DNA of 29,110 bases from RUG11198 sp964600615 (GTDB lineage: Bacteria > Bacillota_I > Bacilli_A > RF39 > UBA660), in contig CAZRJK010000017.1 of NCBI GenBank assembly GCA_964600615.1, forward strand, positions 1-29,110, given 5' to 3'. Shown here piece after piece: positions 23,361-29,110 of the stretch (positions are counted from its first letter, which is position 1; the number at the start of each line of letters is the position of its first letter). Below the pieces are notes generated by a model. The model saw only the letters and a list, made by a program, of their open reading frames with translations, had not been told where the DNA came from and searched no databases. Position numbers and translations under genes: made by a program.

Positions 23361-24503
23361 TTACTCCTTTCCAAAAAATTCACTTACTAACACTGTTGGA
23401 TAGCCCAAATACTTAAAAGATGATTGAACTCTACCTAATACATCTTTTTCAGCAGTTTTTGTGCCATCAATAGCATTGTTATTGTCTCCTTTAGTAGTAA
23501 AATAATATGTGTTATTCTTTTTCCAAATTTCAACAATTCTGTGTGTTACAACAATATTATTTTTTTGAAAGGCTAAAATATCGCCAACTTTTAATTCTTT
23601 AACATTTACTTTTTCATATATTACAGCATCTCCTCTTCTATATGTTGGTGACATAGAATTGGATGCTATGGCAATTAATTTATATTTAAATATACCTGAA
23701 ATTAATAATACTAATAGAATTAAACACGCTGTTATGGGAATAGTAAACACTATCCTGTTAATTTTTCTTAATTTTTGTTTTTCTTTTTCATATCTAATTA
23801 TTATTTTATTCAGTACGCAATACAATGCAAAAGGTAGCATTATATTAGCTACAGAATACATGTAATTACCTAAATTTGGTATTATTGGTAATAAATATAT
23901 ATACAATTTTATTGTTAATTTATATATCATACTAGGCAGCATTGAAATTTTATAGGTCATGTAACTGCATAAAGTTTCTTCTGCTAATATTGGTAAAATA
24001 ATAGTACTTAGAAAGATAAACTTATCTTCTGTAGAATTTAATGTACCAATATTTATTTCAAGCATTATGTTTATTATTGAAATTAATATAGTATATATAA
24101 TTAATCCTTTTTTGCTTTTAAAGCTATTTTTAGCAATAATATACCTTACTAATTCTATTTCTATAGTTATTATTAGTAAAGGACTAATATTTTTTAGAAA
24201 TCCATATAAGTTATTATATACGTATCCTTTTGTAAAACCTAAAATAATACCTAAGCTATAGATAATTATCATAAATGTCATTAAAGATGCTGTAACAATT
24301 CTAGCCGAACTTCCTTTTAAATAATTTTTATCTTTTTTATATCCAAAGAAAGCTAATAATATTACTAATACTAGTAATAACACTACTATCGCAGAAATAT
24401 TTTTTAAATCATATGATATTTTATTTATAAATAATGAAAGGAATACTATGTATAAAAATAGTAACATTTCACTTATATAAATAATTTTAGTGTTTTTTTT
24501 CAT
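23361..24503 (-). CDS. SipW-type signal peptidase with extra membrane domain
   Basis: 380 aa. The last 100 residues are an S26 signal peptidase of the SipW/ER type: nucleophile S283 in SNSMSP, H321 in VVTHRIVEI in place of the bacterial Lys, D340 in TKGDNN and D346 in AIDG. SipW itself is about 190 aa. Here about 255 residues with seven to eight membrane helices precede the peptidase, an unusual fusion. The substrates are probably the two TasA-like proteins in this operon. An AEETLC sequence in the membrane part recalls the EExxxR of CPBP peptidases but lacks the Arg. AAAAAGAGG ribosome site. Confidence 0.85.
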   Translation of the reverse strand: MKKNTKIIYISEMLLFLYIVFLSLFINKISYDLKNISAIVVLLLVLVILLAFFGYKKDKNYLKGSSARIVTASLMTFMIIIYSLGIILGFTKGYVYNNLYGFLKNISPLLIITIEIELVRYIIAKNSFKSKKGLIIYTILISIINIMLEINIGTLNSTEDKFIFLSTIILPILAEETLCSYMTYKISMLPSMIYKLTIKLYIYLLPIIPNLGNYMYSVANIMLPFALYCVLNKIIIRYEKEKQKLRKINRIVFTIPITACLILLVLLISGIFKYKLIAIASNSMSPTYRRGDAVIYEKVNVKELKVGDILAFQKNNIVVTHRIVEIWKKNNTYYFTTKGDNNNAIDGTKTAEKDVLGRVQSSFKYLGYPTVLVSEFFGKE

Positions 24504-24537
24504 ATTAACCTCTTTTTCAGGCTTTATTTATTAATTA

Positions 24538-25101
24538 CTAAGTTGCTTGGTCATAATGTAATTGTGCAGTTAGTGTAACTTGTACATCATCGTTTTGTGG
24601 TAAATCTGTGCTTGCTTCTGGTTGGAAATACTCTAATCTTACTTTTACTACTTTTGTGTTTGAGTTAGCAGTATATGGTAAAGATAGACTAAGTGATGAA
24701 TTAGTTGCAGTGTATTCTGTTCCATCATATATTACCTTGTATCTTAGATATTTTTGTTGTGCTGTTGTTAATGTAGACATTGTCAATGATGTTAGTGTAG
24801 CATTAAACGTTCCATCGTTTACGATGGTTGCTTGAGCTTCGTAAAAGTCTCCTGGCTTTGTTAATGTTACTGTAAAAGTAAAATCAGTATTTGTTAGATT
24901 ACTAGCTGTAGCTGCAACACTTCCGGTTGTCTCACTATATGAGTTTGATTGATAGTGAACACTCCATTTGTTTGCTTTTACTGTTGCTGTACCATTGATG
25001 TTTAAATTGCTTGCGTAGGTAGCAAAACCTACTGACATGAATAATATTGCAAATGATAATATTGCAATAACCAAAGTTTGGGTATTTTTGTTTTTTTCCA
25101 T
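24538..25101 (-). CDS. Small TasA/CalY-like exported protein
   Basis: 187 aa from the ATG at 25101, which has the GAAGGAAG ribosome site. A first ATG at 25131 lies at the predicted transcription start and lacks one. A hydrophobic signal (about 9-30 of this start) ends in VGFATYA, followed by SNLNINGTATVKANKW, the expected SipW-type cleavage region. The mature part is a single beta-sandwich rich in Thr/Ser with few charges (FTFTVTLTKPGDFYEAQATIVNDGTF). It ends in VTLTAQLHYDQ. This fits a TasA/camelysin-like fibre subunit. It is first in the operon and the only gene ending in TAG. Confidence 0.78.
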   Translation of the reverse strand: MEKNKNTQTLVIAILSFAILFMSVGFATYASNLNINGTATVKANKWSVHYQSNSYSETTGSVAATASNLTNTDFTFTVTLTKPGDFYEAQATIVNDGTFNATLTSLTMSTLTTAQQKYLRYKVIYDGTEYTATNSSLSLSLPYTANSNTKVVKVRLEYFQPEASTDLPQNDDVQVTLTAQLHYDQAT

Positions 25102-25135
25102 TTTAATCTTCCTTCCTTCTATTTTATACATATTT

Positions 25136-25164
25136 ATTTTATCATATTTATCTTGTTAATTCAA
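25136..25164 (-). promoter_or_regulatory. Promoter of the fibre operon
   Basis: TTGAAT (25159-25164), 17-bp spacer, TAAAAT (25136-25141) on the minus strand. Transcription should begin near 25129. It diverges from the tetR-type promoter only 20 bp away. Confidence 0.65.
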
Positions 25165-25183
25165 TAGTTTTTTTGGGTTTATG

Positions 25184-25212
25184 TTGACAATTGTCTCATA
25201 TCCTTTTATAAT
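25184..25212 (+). promoter_or_regulatory. tetR-type gene promoter (perfect consensus)
   Basis: TTGACA (25184-25189), 17-bp spacer, TATAAT (25207-25212). The palindrome GACAATTGTC (25186-25195) covers the -35. Confidence 0.8.
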
Positions 25213-25221
25213 TATATTATA

Positions 25222-25240
25222 ATTGATGTTTTTAATCAAT
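25222..25240. promoter_or_regulatory. Candidate regulator operator
   Basis: ATTGAT-N7-ATCAAT is a 19-bp inverted repeat just downstream of the regulator -10 box, a size and place common for TetR-family operators. The regulator's binding to it is inferred. Confidence 0.4.
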
Positions 25241-25278
25241 ATTGTTTTATTAAATGATACGTTTTGGAGGTTTTTGTT

Positions 25279-25785
25279 ATGTATAGGAAGAAAACTATTA
25301 CAAAGGATTTAATTAGAAATGCATTATTTGTGTTATTAGATGAAAATGGTAATGATGTTAATAATGTCAAGATTGTTGATTTAGTTAAGAAAGCCGGTGT
25401 TTCAAGAGCGTCTTTTTATAGACATTATAAATCTACTAATGATGTGTTAATGGATGCTGTTGATTTACCTATAAATGAAGTTGTTAATGCTTTAAACGCT
25501 AATCATACTTCTAATTGGAAAACAGTTATTGAGATTTTTAGAAAGAATGAATTTTATTTAAAGAAAATTAATGAAAATGGACATTTATATTTGATATTAG
25601 AAAGGTTTAACAAGCAATTTAGTAATGATAATTATCATATGATTGCTTGGGGTGGCCTTGTTTATAATATTTTTGCAACTTGGATTAATAATGGTATGAA
25701 GGAATCTAATGAAGAAATATTAAAAATTATTGAAGAAACTAATTTAAAAATTGCTAAGGATATAAGGAAAACTAGTTATATTTAA
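25279..25785 (+). CDS. TetR-family transcriptional regulator
   Basis: 168 aa from the ATG at 25279, chosen because GGAGG lies 8 nt upstream (an in-frame TTG at 25264 would overlap it). The N-terminal TetR DNA-binding domain is clear, with the helix-turn-helix KIVDLVKKAGVSRASFYRHYKS (31-52). The C-terminal ligand/dimer domain resembles the TetR_C families of Firmicutes and ends in YNIFATWINNGMKES. It is divergent from the fibre operon and probably controls it and itself through the shared 150-bp region. The metal exporter on the other side is an alternative target. Confidence 0.85.
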   Translation: MYRKKTITKDLIRNALFVLLDENGNDVNNVKIVDLVKKAGVSRASFYRHYKSTNDVLMDAVDLPINEVVNALNANHTSNWKTVIEIFRKNEFYLKKINENGHLYLILERFNKQFSNDNYHMIAWGGLVYNIFATWINNGMKESNEEILKIIEETNLKIAKDIRKTSYI

Positions 25786-25812
25786 AAAAACAAGTAAAAA
25801 ACTTGTTTTTTT
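25784..25812. terminator. Bidirectional terminator, tetR-type gene / exporter
   Basis: A7-CAAGT (25784-25795) and ACTTG-T7 (25801-25812) form a 12-bp stem with a 5-nt loop and T-tracts in both directions between converging genes. Confidence 0.88.
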
Positions 25813-26653
25813 ATATTATTATATCTATTATTATTCCTAGGAAAACTCCTATGAAATAGATTATTGATAATATTAGAATATTTTCTTTTATATTTTTATT
25901 TGTTTTAAATAGTAATAATAATCCTAGTCCACTTCCTGGTAATAATCCTGCGAATAATTGTCCAATAGTAATTAATTTAGATAAGTATAATTCAGTTATT
26001 ATTACACTGCTAGCACAGTTTGGTATTAAGCCTATTAGGCTTGCTATAAAATAAGTTAGGATATTCTTATGTAATAATATATTGGATAGATTATCTTCTC
26101 CTATAAAGTATATTATAATATTTATTAGGATATTTGCTATTAAGATAAAGATAAATATTTTTATGGTATGTTTTAGGCTTGATAATAATACTCCATCTTC
26201 TTTACAACTACAATGATCATGTTCACACATTTCGTGAATATGATCTTTTGTTTTGTTATTTTCTTTTTTATATAATATATCTATTAATAACCCTATTGAT
26301 AGTCCTATTATTATTTTAAATCCTATTATTTTTAATAATTTTAAGATATCTACTTTTTGTGATAGCATTATTGGTAGCATTTCATCACTAGTAGATAAGA
26401 ATACGGCTACTAATGTTCCTATTGTTATTACTTTATTGGAGAATAAGTTAGCAGCCATAGTACTAAATCCACATTGAGGAAATGCTCCTAGGATAGAACC
26501 TATTATTGGTCCATATTTTTTATTTTTTGTTAATATTTTTTCATTCTTTTTAGATAGTTTATGCTCTATATATTCTAATATTATAAATGTTATAAATAAA
26601 TATGGTAATAACTTTAAGCTATCTATTAATGCATCTATTAAATATTCTTTCAT
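25811..26653 (-). CDS. ArsP_2-type putative heavy-metal exporter
   Basis: 280 aa, eight to ten membrane helices. Two pseudo-repeats carry the family motifs: GAFPQCGFS (56-64) with STSDEMLP (87-94), and LIGLIPNCASS in the second half. The cytoplasmic loop between the halves (about 130-153) is rich in possible metal ligands (H138, H140, C143, H145, H147, C148, C150). This matches PF11449, the putative 10-TM exporter annotated as arsenic or manganese efflux. The real substrate is not known. It is a single-gene unit with a TTGCAA-16-TATAAT promoter. Confidence 0.8.
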   Translation of the reverse strand: MKEYLIDALIDSLKLLPYLFITFIILEYIEHKLSKKNEKILTKNKKYGPIIGSILGAFPQCGFSTMAANLFSNKVITIGTLVAVFLSTSDEMLPIMLSQKVDILKLLKIIGFKIIIGLSIGLLIDILYKKENNKTKDHIHEMCEHDHCSCKEDGVLLSSLKHTIKIFIFILIANILINIIIYFIGEDNLSNILLHKNILTYFIASLIGLIPNCASSVIITELYLSKLITIGQLFAGLLPGSGLGLLLLFKTNKNIKENILILSIIYFIGVFLGIIIDIII

Positions 26654-26676
26654 AATATCACACCCAGTTCATATTA

Positions 26677-26704
26677 ATTATACTATTATTTTGTTTTATT
26701 GCAA
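26677..26704 (-). promoter_or_regulatory. Exporter promoter
   Basis: TTGCAA (26699-26704), 16-bp spacer, TATAAT (26677-26682) on the minus strand, followed by GGGTGTGAT as a likely ribosome site. Confidence 0.55.
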
Positions 26705-26730
26705 GTAAAAAGCTAAACTATGTTTAGCTT
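26705..26730 (-). terminator. Flavodoxin terminator
   Basis: On the minus strand AAGCTAAAC (26722-26730) pairs with GTTTAGCTT (26710-26718) around a 3-nt loop, followed by TTT. The stem contains the stop codon. The T-tract is short. Confidence 0.65.
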
Positions 26731-27170
26731 ATGTTTTTTAAGTATTTATCTAGATTATTATTTTTGGGTTCTTTAATATGAATTATATTTATATTTTTAT
26801 ATAGACTTTTTAATTTTTTATCTGTTTTAGGCGCTTTACCACTACCACTATAAAGAATAAAGGTTATTTTTTTATTGGATAAATCTAATTTATCTATGAC
26901 TGTATTAATGGGACATGATAATCTTCCATTCCAAATAGGACTACCTATTATTATTTCTTTATATTTATCAATATTGCTATCAAAGTTAATTAATTTAGTT
27001 TTGTGATTAATACCTGCTAAGAATCCTCCTTGTAATATTCTTAAGATTTTATTTTTAGATAATTCTTCTTTAGCTTCTACTTTTCTTATATCAATACTTT
27101 TCTTTTTTAAATAATCTGCTACTACATCTCCATTACCTGTTAGGCTATAATATATAAATATTTTTTTCAT
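26724..27170 (-). CDS. Flavodoxin-like protein
   Basis: 148 aa FMN-binding electron carrier or small flavoprotein. The phosphate loop is YYSLTGNGDVVADYL (residues 8-22). The second flavin loop is IIGSPIWNGRLSCPINTVID with the stacking Trp. ITFILYSGSGKAPK forms the third loop region. It is shorter and more basic than electron-transfer flavodoxins and resembles the Flavodoxin_4/NAD(P)H-quinone type, so the partner is unknown. AGAGGAG ribosome site, single gene between two terminators. Confidence 0.82.
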   Translation of the reverse strand: MKKIFIYYSLTGNGDVVADYLKKKSIDIRKVEAKEELSKNKILRILQGGFLAGINHKTKLINFDSNIDKYKEIIIGSPIWNGRLSCPINTVIDKLDLSNKKITFILYSGSGKAPKTDKKLKSLYKNINIIHIKEPKNNNLDKYLKNIS

Positions 27171-27201
27171 TTTTATCTCCTCTTTATAATTATATGTATA
27201 T

Positions 27202-27234
27202 AATAAAAGACTAGCACTTAGTTATATGCTAGTC
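27202..27234 (-). terminator. Terminator of the DUF5640-like gene
   Basis: On the minus strand GACTAGCA (27227-27234) pairs with TGCTAGTC (27209-27216) around a 10-nt loop, followed by TTTTATTA. Confidence 0.72.
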
Positions 27235-27240
27235 AAGTTA

Positions 27241-27582
27241 TTATTTTCTTTTAAAATTAAATTTACCGTTTTTTCCTTCTAACACTAGTTTATCTTTTGT
27301 AAGTTTATAGGTATATTCAGAATCTTCTGATTTTTCATTTTTGAAATCGATTGATAATTTGTTTTCTTCTATTTTATATTTAAAATCATATTCTGATAAT
27401 GATGTTTTTAGTTTACCAGTATTATCTTTATAGAATTCATATATTGTTACTCCATCAGTAGTCCACTCTCCTATTAGAGTTTCTTCATTATTACTATTAT
27501 TATTTGTTAATAAATATATAAGCATTATGATACCTGCTAATATCATGATTATTGGTATTATTATTCTTGTTTTCTTTTTCAT
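27241..27582 (-). CDS. Membrane-anchored DUF5640-like beta-domain protein
   Basis: 113 aa. One N-terminal helix (7-26) is followed by a small beta-barrel-like domain: LIGEWTTDGVTIYEFYKDNTGKL, YKIEENKLSIDF, YKLTKDKLVLEG. The GEW... and alternating Y/L strands are typical of DUF5640/lipocalin-like domains, which are common on Firmicute surfaces. No function is known. It follows the InlB-repeat gene by 41 nt, across that gene's terminator, so it may depend on read-through. Confidence 0.65.
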   Translation of the reverse strand: MKKKTRIIIPIIMILAGIIMLIYLLTNNNSNNEETLIGEWTTDGVTIYEFYKDNTGKLKTSLSEYDFKYKIEENKLSIDFKNEKSEDSEYTYKLTKDKLVLEGKNGKFNFKRK

Positions 27583-27597
27583 ATTTCTCTCCTAAAT

Positions 27598-27625
27598 AGA
27601 AAGGCGATAATTTATTTATCGCCTT
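27598..27625 (-). terminator. Terminator of the InlB-repeat gene
   Basis: On the minus strand AAGGCGATAA (27616-27625) pairs with TTATCGCCTT (27601-27610) around a 5-nt loop. It includes the start of the stop codon. Only a short TTTCTATTT follows. Confidence 0.6.
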
Positions 27626-29110
27626 ATATTATTCTTTTTTTTGCTTTAATTATTCCAAATACTAATCCTATTACAGATATTGCTAATACTATGAACCAAG
27701 TCATTATATTATCAAATGTTTTTGGACTAGAAGCAGTGCCTTTATTGTTAGAAGTATCTGTTGTGCTTTCATCATTGCTTCCTATTAGAGCATAAGCACT
27801 TAAGTGTTCAAGTTCTCCTTCTAATTTTCCATTTGTTAATGTTAGGTCATAGGCATCATTTAATACTATATTACCATTATTGTCTTGGTCAATATATACT
27901 AACTTATATGATTTAAAGCCTTTTATTTCGTCAGTTAATTTTAGTTTAACTAGGGCTTCTCCTACTTCGATTGGATCAAAATTGTTATTTGCATCTACTA
28001 CACTTATATCAAGGAAAGATATTAGTGTTCCATATTTTTTAGCAGCTTCTGTAAGAGATTCTACTAGGGCATTAAATGTTTCACGATCTAATATTGGATT
28101 TAATGCTAATAATTCATCGTCAGATAAAGTTTCTAGATCTGTTACAACAAGTTTAAGATTTTGGTTTTCTTCATCTACAAATGCTATTTCATTATCATCA
28201 TCATCACTTAATTCATATATTATTCCCCATTTAGCATAGATTGTAATGTTATGCTCTATTGGATTATTAAAGTCAACTTCATGTTCTAATTCTTCTTCTT
28301 CATACCAGCCATCAAATACATATCCATTTTTTGTTGGTTCTGCTGGTTCAGCTAATCTTTCATCTTCTTCTAATTCTACTGGATCTATTGCACTTCCACC
28401 CATTGTATTAAATGTTACTTTGTTTTTCCATTTAGCATAGATTGTGGTATTAGCCGTTATTGGGGTATTGAAATTAAATTCTGAGCTGCATGTTTCATCA
28501 GAGTACCATCCACCAAATACTTTACCATCTTTAGTTGGATCTGATGCTGGTCTTGAAACTGTATTTCCTTCTTCAACTTCTACTGAAGAAATTTCAGTTC
28601 CACCATAAGTATTAAATGTTACGGTATATATTCCTGGTTCATCTTCTGCAAATACTGCAGTTAGATAATTAATTGGTTCATCAATTCCTTGTACCATAGT
28701 TGTTCCAGGTTCATAAGTATAGTTTGTACTTTGTGAAACTAATTTATCTGTATAGTAGTATTGTGGTCCTTGTTGAACATTAGATACATACCAACCTACA
28801 AAGTGATAGCCTTGTTCTGCTTGAGCTTTAACTGTTATTTCATCGCCGTTACAGTAATCTACTACTGTTCCACCGTTAAAGTCAGTTCCATCAAAGCCTC
28901 CCTCTTCATATAATACAGCAACTTTACCACCAGTAATAGTCCATATATTATTATGTCCTACGCCATTTGAACATGAAACTGCTTGTTCAAATATTGGCAT
29001 GATATTATGATATGGGCCGTTAGCATTAAAGGTATATTCAGTTAATCCGGAAAGAATATTTCCTGGTACCCATTCCATTATTCCAGGGGTTTCAGTTTCT
29101 TGTTCAGATG
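27624..29110 (-). CDS. InlB-repeat surface protein with sortase-like signal (5' end off-window)
   Basis: The frame stays open to the right edge (codons for SEQETETPGI precede the first Met), so the gene start and signal peptide are missing. The visible 490 or so residues contain a divergent repeat domain (ITVKAQAEQGYHFVGWY). Two InlB B-repeats follow at about 28428-28628 and 28227-28421 (TVTFNTYGG...FGGWY...IYAKW; KVTFNTMGG...FDGWY...IYAKW). Next comes an acidic beta domain. The end is SPKTFD, a 20-residue hydrophobic helix and KAKKRII. That layout is a cell-wall sorting signal with SPKTFD in place of LPXTG. It is probably an adhesin-like wall protein. No sortase gene is in the window. Confidence 0.85.
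   Translation of the reverse strand, partial: SEQETETPGIMEWVPGNILSGLTEYTFNANGPYHNIMPIFEQAVSCSNGVGHNNIWTITGGKVAVLYEEGGFDGTDFNGGTVVDYCNGDEITVKAQAEQGYHFVGWYVSNVQQGPQYYYTDKLVSQSTNYTYEPGTTMVQGIDEPINYLTAVFAEDEPGIYTVTFNTYGGTEISSVEVEEGNTVSRPASDPTKDGKVFGGWYSDETCSSEFNFNTPITANTTIYAKWKNKVTFNTMGGSAIDPVELEEDERLAEPAEPTKNGYVFDGWYEEEELEHEVDFNNPIEHNITIYAKWGIIYELSDDDDNEIAFVDEENQNLKLVVTDLETLSDDELLALNPILDRETFNALVESLTEAAKKYGTLISFLDISVVDANNNFDPIEVGEALVKLKLTDEIKGFKSYKLVYIDQDNNGNIVLNDAYDLTLTNGKLEGELEHLSAYALIGSNDESTTDTSNNKGTASSPKTFDNIMTWFIVLAISVIGLVFGIIKAKKRII

Noticed and set aside
23361..24503. CPBP (CAAX-like) protease in the membrane half of the signal peptidase
   Set aside because: EE is present, but the Arg of EExxxR and the following FxxxH are not seen. 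Kept only as a remark.
1..29110. CRISPR arrays, insertion sequences, prophage or integrase genes
   Set aside because: No spaced direct repeats, transposase motifs or terminal inverted repeats were seen. Gene order looks chromosomal.
1..29110. tRNA genes
   Set aside because: No GGTTCRANNCC-type T-arm with a cloverleaf was noticed in the short intergenic gaps.
1..29110. Mycoplasma genetic code (TGA = Trp)
   Set aside because: rsmE ends in TGA at the conserved family end and tryptophans are encoded by TGG.

Overview
This window looks like chromosome from a very AT-rich, cell-walled member of the Bacillota, of the kind found in uncultured gut Bacilli (RF39/Erysipelotrichia-like). The lineage is an inference. 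It rests on the AT bias, Firmicute-type promoters and strong Shine-Dalgarno sites, a glmS ribozyme, the hrcA-grpE-dnaK-dnaJ order, SipW/TasA-type exported proteins and a sortase-type surface protein. TGA is used as a stop (rsmE) and tryptophan is read from TGG, so the mycoplasma code does not apply. Peptidoglycan genes (glmS, a MurJ-type flippase, a PASTA-deacetylase) also argue against a wall-less mollicute.

Layout. Positions 1-260 hold a tandem-promoter rRNA leader that fires leftward out of the window. Next come a cysteine desulfurase and trpS (minus strand), then glmS (plus strand) behind its ribozyme. Positions 4.4-10.7 kb carry rsmE with a membrane-anchored unknown, and the heat-shock operon hrcA-grpE-(74-aa membrane protein)-dnaK-dnaJ. 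That operon starts at a consensus promoter bracketed by two degenerate CIRCE-like inverted repeats. Positions 10.7-15.9 kb hold two tandem paralogous lipoproteins, then an envelope operon: DUF218/SanA protein, PASTA-polysaccharide deacetylase, an unknown and a MurJ-type flippase. Positions 15.9-19.9 kb hold a DUF975 membrane protein and a five-gene operon: membrane-anchored rhodanese-like, thioredoxin-like with CX5C, chagasin/I42-like, DUF4026 and dihydrofolate reductase. A divergent Lgt-like membrane protein lies at 20.0-20.7 kb.

The most system-like part is 20.7-25.8 kb. It has a small TasA/CalY-like protein, a SipW-type (Ser-His) signal peptidase with a large extra multi-membrane domain, a DUF5305-like two-pass protein, and a large TasA-like protein with a fibronectin III domain. 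A divergent TetR-type regulator sits beside it. Together they look like a self-contained module that makes, processes and assembles a surface fibre. The right end has an ArsP_2-type metal exporter, a flavodoxin, a small anchored DUF5640-like protein and a partial InlB-repeat surface protein with a non-standard sorting signal.

Most genes lie on the minus strand in compact operons, with 1-20 bp overlaps, near-consensus promoters with 17-bp spacers, and terminator stems that often overlap the stop codon.
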